Assembly: GCA_965204905.1 (NCBI GenBank)
Contig: OZ242042.1
Span: forward strand, 2,542,001 to 2,606,000
DNA length: 64,000 nt
Source: Bin87 sp965204905
Lineage (GTDB): Bacteria; Chloroflexota; Dehalococcoidia; Lucifugimonadales; UBA3495
Reading direction: 5' to 3'
Part shown: piece by piece, positions 7,326 through 15,584 of the stretch
Position numbering within the stretch: the first letter of the stretch is position 1
Layout of the letters: every line of letters starts with the position of its first letter
The notes under the pieces: generated by a model
Told to the model about the DNA's origin: nothing
The model's database searches: none
The model's input: the letters and a program-made list of their open reading frames with translations, nothing else
Translations under genes and position numbers: made by a program

Positions 7326-9422
7326 CTACCTGCCGTTGCCGTAGGGCTCGATGAGGACGCGGAGGGTGCCGTCGTTTTCCTTGCGTTGGGTCAGGAGCTT
7401 GTGGCCGGCTTGCTCGGTCCAGTAGATGACGTCGTAGATGTTGAGGGCATCGTGCAGGATGGCTTCGATGAACGACGTGCGGTCGTACTCCATCTGGCGG
7501 CTCAGGGCGGCGATGACGCCGGCGCAGTTCTTGCCGCGCCCGTCGATTATCGTCCAGCCGCTGCCGTTCTGGTGGCCGTTGCCATTACCGTTGCCGTTGT
7601 GGGCGACGCCGACCGGAGAGCGCACGTCGATCTGGCCACTCTTGCGGAGGTCGAGCTGCTCCTTGAAGTAGGCGACCGCCTCCCACGCCACGGCCCGGTC
7701 CCGTTCGCCGCTGGAGCATACTGCGCCGCGAACACCCACGATGTCAGGGTTGATGCGGGCCAGTTCGTCCAGGTTTTCCAGCTTAAGGTGGCCGCTCAGC
7801 GCGGTGCTGAGTCCGGCTGCCTTGGCCTCCATGACCATATCGCGGAGCACCGGCTCGGGCATGAAGTCAAACAGATTGCGCCCGTCCTTGGTGAGGGTAT
7901 CGATGAGGAAGCCGTCGCACTCGCCGTCTTTGGCCAGTTGCACCATCAGGTGCGGGTCCAGGCCGCCCTCGAAGAGGAAGTTGTCGGCGAACAGCGAGCC
8001 GATGAGCTTGGTCTCGGCGTTGCCGATGGCCGCCCGCGATTCCCGCAGAACCTCGACGGCGGTCTCGTAGTCAGCAACCTGGAAGCCCACCTTGACGGAC
8101 GTAGCGTCCATCATCGTCGCCGCGTGGACGGCCATGGCTACGGTGCCCGGCTGGTTGGGCACAACGCCCAGCGTAACGCTGACGTGCTTGTGGGGCGGGA
8201 TGATCTCTCGCACCTCCCTGACCAGGCTGGGATGGGCGGAACCCACCAACGCTTCTTGCAGGTTTTTCAAATCGATGATGTCGGCGCCGCCCCGGTCGGC
8301 TTCCAGCGCCTCGGCCTTGTCCTGGGCGCTGACCAGAAGCATCATGCCGGAGCCTTCCAGGTCGAGGTGGCGACCGGGTTCCCGATTCCCATTGAGCCAG
8401 GGCGCGTGGGGGCGAGCGCGGATGACCTCGCGTTGCGGTTCACGAGAGGCGGTCGGGCGCGGGATCAGAGGCTCGAGTTCGCGCCACAGCGCGCCCTTTT
8501 GCTCGTCAGTGAGGTCAGTCAGGGGGGCGCGGACGCTGCCGCCGGCCATGCCCATCATTTCGCCCCAGGCCTTGCACATAGACACGGGCAAGGCGCCGCC
8601 AGTCTTCTTCATGGTGCCGCCCCACCACTTGTCGGACAACGCCTTGATGTCCTTGAGATGGCGGTTGTAGAAGTCCATGTCGAGGTCGCCGGCGGTAGCG
8701 CGGTCGATAAACTGCGTGTAGTAGTTGTGCAACGGGGTGTCAAAACGCCAGTCGGAGGTGTTGGCGAACATCACCTGCTGGTGGAATCCCAGCTCCCTGG
8801 CCTTGTTGAAGATCCACTCGTCGGGCGTGCTGATGATGGCGTCCCTGCCGACGAGCAGATGGGTCTCGATGGAAATCTGCTGGTTGAAGCTGGCTTCCTT
8901 GACGCCCACCACGTTGGGGATGGCGCAGAGACGCTTGAGTCCCTGGGGGCTGATGGTGATGCCGAACTGCGGGGAGTTGTAGAACATCATCGCCAGGTCG
9001 GTGCTGTGGGCCACCTCCGCCACGAAATCCACCACCTGATCCTCGGTCTTGGTGACCATGTAAGACGGGGCGATGATCAGCAGGTCGAATCCACGCTCCT
9101 GGGCGTGCTCGGCCAACGCGATGCTCTCTTTCAAAGACGTGTCGGTTACATGGGCGCCGATGAGCCAGCGGCCGGCCGCTTCGTCGGCCACCGTGTCCAT
9201 CACGATGCGGCGTTCCGCCTCGGTGAGGCTCCAGAACTCGCCCATGTTCCACGTACAGCCGCCGCCGCGAACGCCGAGGCTCTGGACGTGCCGTATGTTG
9301 CTGCGGAGTCCTTCGGTATCGACCCGGTTATCGGGGGTAAAGGGCGTCACCAGAGTGGTCCATTGCCCTTTGAGGTTTTGCCACGCCCATTCCTGGGCTT
9401 CGTGCTTGCGGTAACCGGCCAT
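7326..9422 (-). CDS. Three-domain fusion: DHDPS-type aldolase + MfnB-like furan phosphate synthase + TusA-like domain
   Basis: One uninterrupted 698-codon frame holds three recognisable units. Residues about 18-320 are a dihydrodipicolinate-synthase-family TIM barrel with the Schiff-base lysine K175 (GVKEAS) and tyrosine Y148 (MFYNSP). Residues about 359-595 match MfnB, (5-formylfuran-3-yl)methyl phosphate synthase of methanofuran biosynthesis: MLLVSAQDKAEA, GGADIIDLKN (D384, K386), SVKVGF (K444) and LIDTLTKDGRNLFDF (D508, K512), which appear to keep the family's catalytic Asp/Lys set. After a Gly/Asn-rich linker (about 606-622), residues 623-698 resemble a TusA sulfur carrier, keeping Cys633 in RGKNCAG but lacking the usual Pro of the CP motif. 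GGAGG lies 9 nt before the ATG. A possible internal start (ATG at 8345, preceded by ggaagg) could yield the MfnB-TusA half alone. Domain identities are from memory; the joint function is unknown. Confidence 0.85.
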   Translation of the reverse strand: MAGYRKHEAQEWAWQNLKGQWTTLVTPFTPDNRVDTEGLRSNIRHVQSLGVRGGGCTWNMGEFWSLTEAERRIVMDTVADEAAGRWLIGAHVTDTSLKESIALAEHAQERGFDLLIIAPSYMVTKTEDQVVDFVAEVAHSTDLAMMFYNSPQFGITISPQGLKRLCAIPNVVGVKEASFNQQISIETHLLVGRDAIISTPDEWIFNKARELGFHQQVMFANTSDWRFDTPLHNYYTQFIDRATAGDLDMDFYNRHLKDIKALSDKWWGGTMKKTGGALPVSMCKAWGEMMGMAGGSVRAPLTDLTDEQKGALWRELEPLIPRPTASREPQREVIRARPHAPWLNGNREPGRHLDLEGSGMMLLVSAQDKAEALEADRGGADIIDLKNLQEALVGSAHPSLVREVREIIPPHKHVSVTLGVVPNQPGTVAMAVHAATMMDATSVKVGFQVADYETAVEVLRESRAAIGNAETKLIGSLFADNFLFEGGLDPHLMVQLAKDGECDGFLIDTLTKDGRNLFDFMPEPVLRDMVMEAKAAGLSTALSGHLKLENLDELARINPDIVGVRGAVCSSGERDRAVAWEAVAYFKEQLDLRKSGQIDVRSPVGVAHNGNGNGNGHQNGSGWTIIDGRGKNCAGVIAALSRQMEYDRTSFIEAILHDALNIYDVIYWTEQAGHKLLTQRKENDGTLRVLIEPYGNGR

Positions 9423-9590
9423 TTTAGTCAGCCTCCAACAGCAGATGTCTTACATGAACCAACGGCGGACACGCCAAAGGCGCGACCCTATCGGTCGGGA
9501 ACAGTTTAAGCGGGCGGGCGGGCCGCCGTCAAATGAATAACGATTTGGCAACAGTCCAGAGTCGTGGCGCCGTCGTAATTTCAAGCCGTC

Positions 9591-9610
9591 ATACCGGCTT
9601 TCGCCGGTAT
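9591..9610. repeat. Interspersed palindrome, ataccggc-tttc-gccggtat
   Basis: Perfect 8-bp stem with a 4-nt loop. It is a variant of the dispersed family (attccNgc consensus) with compensating changes on both arms, which indicates that the structure rather than the exact sequence is kept. Confidence 0.7.
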
Positions 9611-9657
9611 GCAGGAACCTTGCCGTACCTGCGCTGACTGGTGTGTTGACTCTCTGG

Positions 9658-9677
9658 ATTCCTGCTTCCGCAGGAAT
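9658..9677. repeat. Interspersed palindrome, attcctgc-ttcc-gcaggaat
   Basis: Second copy in the same gap, 8-bp stem and 4-nt loop, again with paired substitutions relative to the consensus. It stands 14 bp before the mutM relic. Confidence 0.7.
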
Positions 9678-9691
9678 GACGCTACGAGTTC

Positions 9692-9740
9692 GGCTGGCAG
9701 TCAGGGCAATACCAGGTGCTGCGGTTGCGCACGCGCAGCA
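9692..9740 (-). pseudogene. Duplicated 3' end of mutM (zinc-finger codons)
   Basis: These 49 bases match 11493-11541 at 48 positions, in the same orientation. Read on the minus strand they encode LRVRNRSTWYCPDCQP, the end of the MutM zinc finger, with no gene body before it. Together with the intact mutM end they form direct repeats about 1.8 kb apart that bracket the PQQ dehydrogenase gene. This looks like the scar of an insertion into the 3' end of mutM or of a partial duplication. Confidence 0.8.
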
Positions 9741-9865
9741 TATGACCCAACGAATTAAAATCCTCGCCGGTGCCGAGTGGAATCCGGTGAAAGGTGGCGG
9801 GCGTATGACATTTTACTGAGGGCTGCACTTCAATGGAGCGCCGAGCCCATGTAGGTGAGGGATTT

Positions 9866-11419
9866 ATGACTTACAGAAAACTCAACCTTGTTGTCCTGGC
9901 GACGCTCATCCTGTTGGCTTCCACCTTGCTGGTCGCCTGCGCAAACGAAGACACCGCCCCGGCCAGACTATCCCGGGCCGAAGTTGCAGAAATAGTGCGA
10001 GCCGAAGCGTCCGCTGCTACAGTGCCTTCTCAGCCCGGGCTGACCCGCTCCGAGGTTGAAGAGATCGTTCAGACAGCGGTGGCGGCGATGCCGCAACCCG
10101 AAGCCGAACCCGGGCTGACCCGCTCGGAGGTCGAAGAGATCGTTCAGACAGCGGTGGCGGCGATGCCGCAACCCGAAGCCGAACCCGGGCTGACCCGCTC
10201 AGAGATCGAAGGGATTGTTCTGGAGGCGGTACGGGCAGCCATGGCGGAAGCAGCCGAGCCTACATCCACATCGTGCCAGTTGGTGCAAGGCGAACCGGGC
10301 CAACCGGGTGAGGTGCCACTGCATGTGGAGGTGATAGCCGAAGATCTTGAGATTCCCTGGGGACTGGCGATCCTTCCTAATGGCGATATGCTGGTTACCG
10401 AGCGCCCCGGTCGGGTGCGCCTGATCCAGGACGGTGAAGTTGTCCCGGGGCCTGTCCTCGAGTTCGGCGTGTCGATGCCGCCACCGTTGTTTGGCAGTCC
10501 AATAGCGGGGTCCGAAGGCGGGCTACTGGGCGTGCTCCTGCACCCTGAATTCGCCGCCAATCGTCAGTTCTACCTCTTTTACAACATAGACAACGCCGAC
10601 GGCGTGCAGATTGGCCAAATCGGGCGCTACGCGCTCTCCGACGACGGCCGCTCGGCGACCTTTGACCGCGTGATTCTCGACGACCTGCCCGCGGGACTGC
10701 ACCATCAGGGCGGACGTATGCACATAGGCCCCGATGGAATGTTGTACGTCGGCATCGGAGCCTACGATCCCCCTGAAGCTCAAAATCCCGACACATTGGC
10801 GGGGAAGTTGCTCAGAATGGACCTTGACGGTGGCATCCCCGCAGACAACCCGGACCCGAACAGCTATATTTTCGCGAGCGGGATACGCAACACTCAGGGC
10901 TACGACTGGTTCGACGACCAGCACATTGTGATGGTAGACCACGGTCCTTCCGGCTTTGAGCTGAATATGCCGGACTTGGCTGGGTTTGACGAGGTCAACG
11001 TAGTAACCGCGGGCGACAATTTGGGTTGGCCTCGTGTCTGGGGATGCGAAACCCAGGAAGGGCTGGTCAGCCCGGCGCTAGTGTGGGAAGGTTCGGTGCC
11101 GCCGACCGGCGCGACCTTCTATCGAGGCGACCTCATACCGGAATGGACCAACAGTTTCCTGTTCACGACCGTCGGGCTCAACGAGAGATTCACGGGCAGG
11201 CCGATGTACGGGCGGCACCTGCATCGCGTGGTATTCGACGAGGACGACCCATATACCATCGTGTCCCAAGAGGTATACCTGCAGAATGCCTATGGACGCC
11301 TGCGGACAATCGTAAGCGGCGCCGACGGGTATCTCTACATGATGACCAGCAATTGCGATAACCGGGGCGAGTGCCCGCCCGAGCGTGATAAGATCCTGCG
11401 GATTGGCCCGGCCGAATAA
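9866..11419 (+). CDS. Lipoprotein PQQ-dependent sugar dehydrogenase
   Basis: This is a predicted exported, membrane-anchored aldose dehydrogenase of the soluble GDH/YliI beta-propeller family. The ATG at 9866 is chosen over one at 9833 because GAGG lies 5 nt upstream and the signal sequence follows at once; the lipobox LVAC places the lipidated cysteine at C25. Next comes an acidic helical stalk built from a 25-residue repeat (LTRSEVEEIVQTAVAAMPQPE), present as two near-identical units and one diverged unit. The propeller begins near IPWGLAILPNGDMLVTERPG and continues with SEGGLLGVLLHPEF, then HHQGGRMHIGPDGMLYVGIG, which holds the His/Arg region of the PQQ site. Quinoprotein activity is inferred from family motifs. 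The gene lies between direct repeats of the mutM end and may be an insertion. Confidence 0.88.
   Translation: MTYRKLNLVVLATLILLASTLLVACANEDTAPARLSRAEVAEIVRAEASAATVPSQPGLTRSEVEEIVQTAVAAMPQPEAEPGLTRSEVEEIVQTAVAAMPQPEAEPGLTRSEIEGIVLEAVRAAMAEAAEPTSTSCQLVQGEPGQPGEVPLHVEVIAEDLEIPWGLAILPNGDMLVTERPGRVRLIQDGEVVPGPVLEFGVSMPPPLFGSPIAGSEGGLLGVLLHPEFAANRQFYLFYNIDNADGVQIGQIGRYALSDDGRSATFDRVILDDLPAGLHHQGGRMHIGPDGMLYVGIGAYDPPEAQNPDTLAGKLLRMDLDGGIPADNPDPNSYIFASGIRNTQGYDWFDDQHIVMVDHGPSGFELNMPDLAGFDEVNVVTAGDNLGWPRVWGCETQEGLVSPALVWEGSVPPTGATFYRGDLIPEWTNSFLFTTVGLNERFTGRPMYGRHLHRVVFDEDDPYTIVSQEVYLQNAYGRLRTIVSGADGYLYMMTSNCDNRGECPPERDKILRIGPAE
10034..10258 (+). repeat. 75-bp tandem repeat coding the stalk of the PQQ dehydrogenase
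   Basis: Units start at 10034, 10109 and 10184. The first two differ at only two bases; the third diverges in its second half. The repeat is in frame and encodes 25 residues per unit, so copy-number change would lengthen or shorten the stalk without breaking the frame. Confidence 0.9.
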
Positions 11420-11482
11420 ATACACTAACCAACAGAGCACCCAGCCAGCTCCTTTTGCAAGGTCCTCGATTCGGGGAAGCCA

Positions 11483-12295
11483 TCAACCGGCTGGCTGGCA
11501 GTCCGGGCAATACCAGGTGCTGCGGTTGCGCACGCGCAGCAGTTGGACCTCGGTGCCACAACGGGGGCAAACCGCGCCCTTGTCCCGGGGTATCGTCCAC
11601 GGCGACAGCGCCGTTGGAGGGTCCGGCCACTCGGCTTCCCGCGCGGCGGCATACGCCTCGGTGGAACGGGTCAACGCGGTTACGATGGCGCCGTGGAGGC
11701 GCGCGAGTTCATCATCGGACAGGGTGTTGCCGGCGCGCTCCGGGTGAATGCCGGACAGGTACAGCGCCTCGTCGGCATAGAGATTGCCCAGGCCAGCGAT
11801 GACGGACTGCTCCAGCAGCAGGGCTTTCAAAGGAGCCTTGCGACCGGCAAGGGCATCCGCAAGCATCTCGACGGTGAAAGAAGGTTCCAGAGGCTCCGGC
11901 CCCATTTTAGACATGGCGTCTGTGGGATCGGACAGCAGCCACAGATGGCCGAACTTGCGCGGGTCGATGAACCGCATCTCCCGGCCATCGTCCAGCGGGA
12001 AGGTGTGGCGCACCATGGGCGGCGGTTCGCTGTCGCCGTCGTGTATGCGGAGCCGGCCGGTCATTCCCAGGTGAAGCACCAGGTGCTGCTCATCATCCAG
12101 CGGAGCGATGAGATACTTGCCGCGTCTGAGCACATCAGCGACGCGGCGGCCGGCAACGCCCTCGATGAATTCGCCCACCGACGGCTCGCGGATGGTGTTG
12201 GCCCAGGTGATTTCCGGCGCGCCCAGCCTGCGCCCGACGAGGCCGGAACGGATGAGGTACTGGCGGGTGTTTTCGACTTCGGGGAGTTCGGGCAT
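11483..12295 (-). CDS. mutM: Formamidopyrimidine-DNA glycosylase (Fpg/MutM)
   Basis: This bifunctional glycosylase/AP lyase removes 8-oxoguanine and ring-opened purines. The N-terminus MPELPEVE gives the catalytic Pro2 and Glu3, and the conserved lysine is K60 (RRGKYL). The helix-two-turn-helix AGLGNLYADEALYLSGIHP and a C-terminal zinc finger with C243, C246, C263 and C266 are intact. At 270 residues it has normal length. It converges with the PQQ dehydrogenase gene, and the codons for its last residues are duplicated at 9692-9740. It follows ileS on the chromosome but is separated from it by a palindrome. Confidence 0.96.
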   Translation of the reverse strand: MPELPEVENTRQYLIRSGLVGRRLGAPEITWANTIREPSVGEFIEGVAGRRVADVLRRGKYLIAPLDDEQHLVLHLGMTGRLRIHDGDSEPPPMVRHTFPLDDGREMRFIDPRKFGHLWLLSDPTDAMSKMGPEPLEPSFTVEMLADALAGRKAPLKALLLEQSVIAGLGNLYADEALYLSGIHPERAGNTLSDDELARLHGAIVTALTRSTEAYAAAREAEWPDPPTALSPWTIPRDKGAVCPRCGTEVQLLRVRNRSTWYCPDCQPAG

Positions 12296-12308
12296 ATTCG
12301 ATTACTGG

Positions 12309-12328
12309 ATTCCCGCTTTCGCGGGAAT
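12309..12328. repeat. Interspersed palindrome, attcccgc-tttc-gcgggaat
   Basis: Perfect 8-bp stem and 4-nt loop between ileS and mutM on the minus strand; identical in its core to the copy at 6190. Confidence 0.7.
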
Positions 12329-12356
12329 GACGGTGATGGGGCGGGAGTAACGGGAA

Positions 12357-15300
12357 TTACTCGACGCGACGAACCGCCAGCGTGACCTCCATGCCCTCAA
12401 CCTTTGCCGTTTCGGATTTGGCGTCTTCGGCGGGAGGGTCGGTGAGCAAGGCGTCGCTGAGGGTTTCCTGCATGATGTAGTCCCGGTGACCGGTCATCAC
12501 GCGCGCCACGTCGTCAGGCCCCTGGTAGTAGGTCACGATGTGATCGGTGATTTCGAAGCGGGCGCCCTTCCTGAGGTTCTGGATGCGGTGGGCCAACTCC
12601 CGGGCCAGGCCCTCGTCCGCCAGTTCCGGCGTGATGTTGGCATCCACGGCAACCATGTAACCGGCTTCCAGCGCGGCCGAGTAGCCGTTGACGGCAACCA
12701 CCGAGTCACCATCGTCGCCGGCCGCCGATTGGGCCTGAGCGTACAGATCCTGCTCGCCATCGTCAGCACGCAACGCCTTGATGTTCAACTCCTCAAGGAT
12801 CTGCTCGCCCACCCAGTCCAGGTATTTCGCTTCGTCGGGCGTGCGCGTCCGCACCACTACCGATGCCAGGGGTTGGCGCACCTTGAGGCCAGCCTTACTG
12901 CGGGCGGCGCGGCCCATGCTGGAAACGCGGATCGCCAGGCGCGTCGCGTCCATGATGACGTCGTCGATCAGCGACGGGTCGGGCACCGGGTAGTCGGCCA
13001 GGTGTACGCTGTCGGGGGCGTCGGGATCGAACCGCAGCTCTAGGTTCCGGTACATCTGCTCGGACACGAAGGGAGCCAAGGGGGCCATGAGCCGGGCCAC
13101 GGTCGTGAGACACATATACAGGGTGGCATACGCGCCCAGCTTGTCGGCGTCGGCTTCGCTCTTCCAGAACCGGCGGCGGGAGCGGCGGACGTACCAGTTG
13201 GACAGCACGTCGATGAACTCGGCGATGCGCCGGCCGGCGTCGGTGGGGTTGTAGTTGTCAAGATGACCGTCAACCACCTGGACTAACTGATTCAACTCGG
13301 CCAGTACCCAGCGGTCCAGCTCGGCCTCGGGCCGCCAGTCGTCGGGGATTTGCGACGGCTCGAATTCGTCGATGTTGGCGTAGTTGGTGAAGAATGAATA
13401 GACGTTCCACAGGGTCAGCAGCACCTGCCGAAGCGTCTGCTGCACCAGCCGGTCGGAGAACCGACGGGGTTCGCCGGGATGGGACGCGGTGAACAGGTAC
13501 CACCGCAGCGCGTCCGCGCCGTGGGCGTCCAGGATGGAATCGGGTTCGACGATGTTGCCCAGGCGCTTGCTCATCTTGCGGCCCCGGCCGTCCAGGATGA
13601 GGCCCAGGCAAATGACGTTGCGGTACGCGATGTCATCCTGTAGCAGGGTGGAAAGGGCGTGCAGGCTGTAGAACCAGCCTCGCGTCTGGTCAACAGCCTC
13701 GCAGATATAGTCGGCGGGCAGGCGGCCGTCGGTTTTGATTTCCGCATTTTCAAAGGGATAGTGCCACTGCGCCAGCGGCATCATGCCGGAATCGAACCAA
13801 CAATCCATAACTTCCGGGATGCGCCGCAACACGCCGCCGCAGGAATCTGTCGCGCAGGGCCAGGACACATCATCCACATAGGGCCGGTGCAGGTCCAGAT
13901 CATCGAGCTGCTGACCGGACCGCTCGGACAACTCCGCGACGCTGCCAAAGCAGTCCATCTCTCCGCACTGGTCGCATTGCCAGATGGGTATCGGCGTGCC
14001 CCAGTAACGCTCGCGGGAGATAGCCCAGTCCACGTTGTTGCGCAACCATTCGCCGAACCGTCCCTCCCGGATGTGGTCGGGGTACCAGTTGATGCGGGAA
14101 TTGTTGCCCACCAGCCGGTCCTTGACCGCCGTGGTACGGATGTACCAGGACGTCTTGGCGTAATAAAGCAGAGGCGTGTCGCACCGCCAGCAGAACGGGT
14201 AGGTGTGGCGATAGACGCCCTGATGGTAGAGCAAGCCGCGCGATTCCAGATCCGCGAGAATTTCAGGATCAGCGTCCTTGACGAACTTGCCAGCGAAGGG
14301 GTAGTTGCCGGTGATGACACCCTGCAAATCGACCGGCTGCACGAAAGCGAGATGGTGCTCGCGTCCCAGGCCCAGGTCCTCATCACCGAAGGCCGGGGCG
14401 ATGTGGACAATGCCGCTGCCGTCGTCCATGCTCACAAAGTCGGCGGACACTACCCTGGTGGAATAGGCATCAACGTCTTCCAGAGAGGTCTGGCCGTCGT
14501 CGTTCGCGACGAACTGGCGGATGGGAGTGCCGTACTTGGAGGCGTCGTACAGTGGTCGGTAGGACAGGCCGACCAGTTCGCTCCCTTTCACTTCCCGCGT
14601 AACGGTGTAGTCGCCCTGCAGCACTTCCAGGAGCGCGGTGGCCAGCGCCATTCTGATCGTATCGCCGGCGTTGTTGGTGGTTTCAATAATGGAGTAGTCG
14701 GCGTCCTCGCTGACGGCCAGGGCGGTGTTGCCGGGCAACGTCCACGGCGTCGTGGTCCACGCCAGGAAGTAAGAAGGAACATCGGGCGCGGAACCGTCCA
14801 ACCATTCGGTCGCCTCGAACGTAACGAAAGTTGACGGGTCCGGCGTGTTTTCGCGGTATCCCAGAGCGACCTCATGGGACGAAAGGCTGGAGACGCAGCG
14901 GGGGCAGTGGGGAGCGCCGCGTCGGTCTTGGTAGAGCAGGCCCCGGTCCCACAACTGTTTGAGAATCCACCAGCCGGTCTCGATGTAGTCGTTTTCCAGC
15001 GTCACGTAGGGGTCTTCCATATCGACCCAGTAACCGATGCGGTCGGTCATCACCTCCCACTCTTTCACGTACCGGAAAACGCTCTCACGGCAGCGTTTGT
15101 TGAATTCAGCGATGCCGAATTCCTCGATCTCCCGCTTGGAAGACAGACCGAGTTCCTGTTCGATCTGGAGTTCAACCGGCAGGCCGTGGGTGTCCCAGCC
15201 GCCCTTGCGGATCACACGGCAGCCCTTCATGGTGCGGTACCGGGAGATGACGTCCTTGAATACGCGGGCCAGGACGTGGTGGATGCCGGGGCTGCCGTTG

Positions 15301-15458
15301 GCGGTTGGCGGCCCTTCGTACATCATGAACAGGGGCGCGTCGGGCCGTTCGTCGGAAGAACGGCGGAACACGTCCTGCTTCTTCCAGTAGTCCAGGACCT
15401 CAGCATCCAGGTCTGGAAAATTCACTCGGCTGGAAACCGTATCAAACTTGGCCGGCAT
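12357..15458 (-). CDS. ileS: Isoleucyl-tRNA synthetase
   Basis: This class I aminoacyl-tRNA synthetase charges tRNA-Ile. The HIGH-type motif is the variant PGIHH (58-61 for GIHH) within GPPTANGSPGIHHVLAR, and the KMSKR loop is at 628-632. Between them lies the large CP1 editing domain, and the anticodon-binding domain and C-terminal extension follow. At 1033 residues it fits the longer, eukaryote-like IleRS group, which is often mupirocin-resistant; this is a family inference. The ATG at 15458 is chosen because homology begins there and an AGAGG site lies upstream; the frame extends 30 codons farther without homology. A TATAAT element precedes it at 15528-15533. Confidence 0.95.
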   Translation of the reverse strand: MPAKFDTVSSRVNFPDLDAEVLDYWKKQDVFRRSSDERPDAPLFMMYEGPPTANGSPGIHHVLARVFKDVISRYRTMKGCRVIRKGGWDTHGLPVELQIEQELGLSSKREIEEFGIAEFNKRCRESVFRYVKEWEVMTDRIGYWVDMEDPYVTLENDYIETGWWILKQLWDRGLLYQDRRGAPHCPRCVSSLSSHEVALGYRENTPDPSTFVTFEATEWLDGSAPDVPSYFLAWTTTPWTLPGNTALAVSEDADYSIIETTNNAGDTIRMALATALLEVLQGDYTVTREVKGSELVGLSYRPLYDASKYGTPIRQFVANDDGQTSLEDVDAYSTRVVSADFVSMDDGSGIVHIAPAFGDEDLGLGREHHLAFVQPVDLQGVITGNYPFAGKFVKDADPEILADLESRGLLYHQGVYRHTYPFCWRCDTPLLYYAKTSWYIRTTAVKDRLVGNNSRINWYPDHIREGRFGEWLRNNVDWAISRERYWGTPIPIWQCDQCGEMDCFGSVAELSERSGQQLDDLDLHRPYVDDVSWPCATDSCGGVLRRIPEVMDCWFDSGMMPLAQWHYPFENAEIKTDGRLPADYICEAVDQTRGWFYSLHALSTLLQDDIAYRNVICLGLILDGRGRKMSKRLGNIVEPDSILDAHGADALRWYLFTASHPGEPRRFSDRLVQQTLRQVLLTLWNVYSFFTNYANIDEFEPSQIPDDWRPEAELDRWVLAELNQLVQVVDGHLDNYNPTDAGRRIAEFIDVLSNWYVRRSRRRFWKSEADADKLGAYATLYMCLTTVARLMAPLAPFVSEQMYRNLELRFDPDAPDSVHLADYPVPDPSLIDDVIMDATRLAIRVSSMGRAARSKAGLKVRQPLASVVVRTRTPDEAKYLDWVGEQILEELNIKALRADDGEQDLYAQAQSAAGDDGDSVVAVNGYSAALEAGYMVAVDANITPELADEGLARELAHRIQNLRKGARFEITDHIVTYYQGPDDVARVMTGHRDYIMQETLSDALLTDPPAEDAKSETAKVEGMEVTLAVRRVE

Positions 15459-15527
15459 ACCTGATCTACCTCTTGAGCCGGCCGGTTCACCGAGCCTGCG
15501 CCGGCTGATTTCCATGACAATACAGGG

Positions 15528-15533
15528 ATTATA
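15528..15533 (-). promoter_or_regulatory. Candidate -10 element for ileS
   Basis: An exact TATAAT on the minus strand lies about 70 nt before the ileS ATG, in the gap after thiD. No good -35 is seen. The leader would contain a 7-bp hairpin (agccggc / gccggct, about 15477-15507). I did not see a T-box motif. Confidence 0.4.
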
Positions 15534-15584
15534 GCGTAACGAAACCACGCCATAGGATAGCGGTAGCGTGGACTGAAAAGGCGG

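Larger units (their letters stand above)
9423..9865. other. Intergenic region with palindromes and a mutM relic
   Basis: No gene is visible here. The region lies between the divergently transcribed fusion gene and PQQ dehydrogenase, so it should carry promoters for both, but none is clear. It holds two palindromes (9591-9610 and 9658-9677) and a 49-bp copy of the 3' end of mutM (9692-9740). Confidence 0.6.

Noticed and set aside
7164..9509. A 781-codon open frame on the plus strand opposite the fusion gene
   Set aside because: It is the antisense shadow of the 698-codon gene. It has no ribosome-binding site, its composition is His/Val/Gly-heavy and it shows no recognisable domain, whereas the minus-strand frame has three.
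13659..14834. A long plus-strand frame inside ileS
   Set aside because: It lies entirely within a clear isoleucyl-tRNA synthetase gene on the other strand and has no motif of its own.
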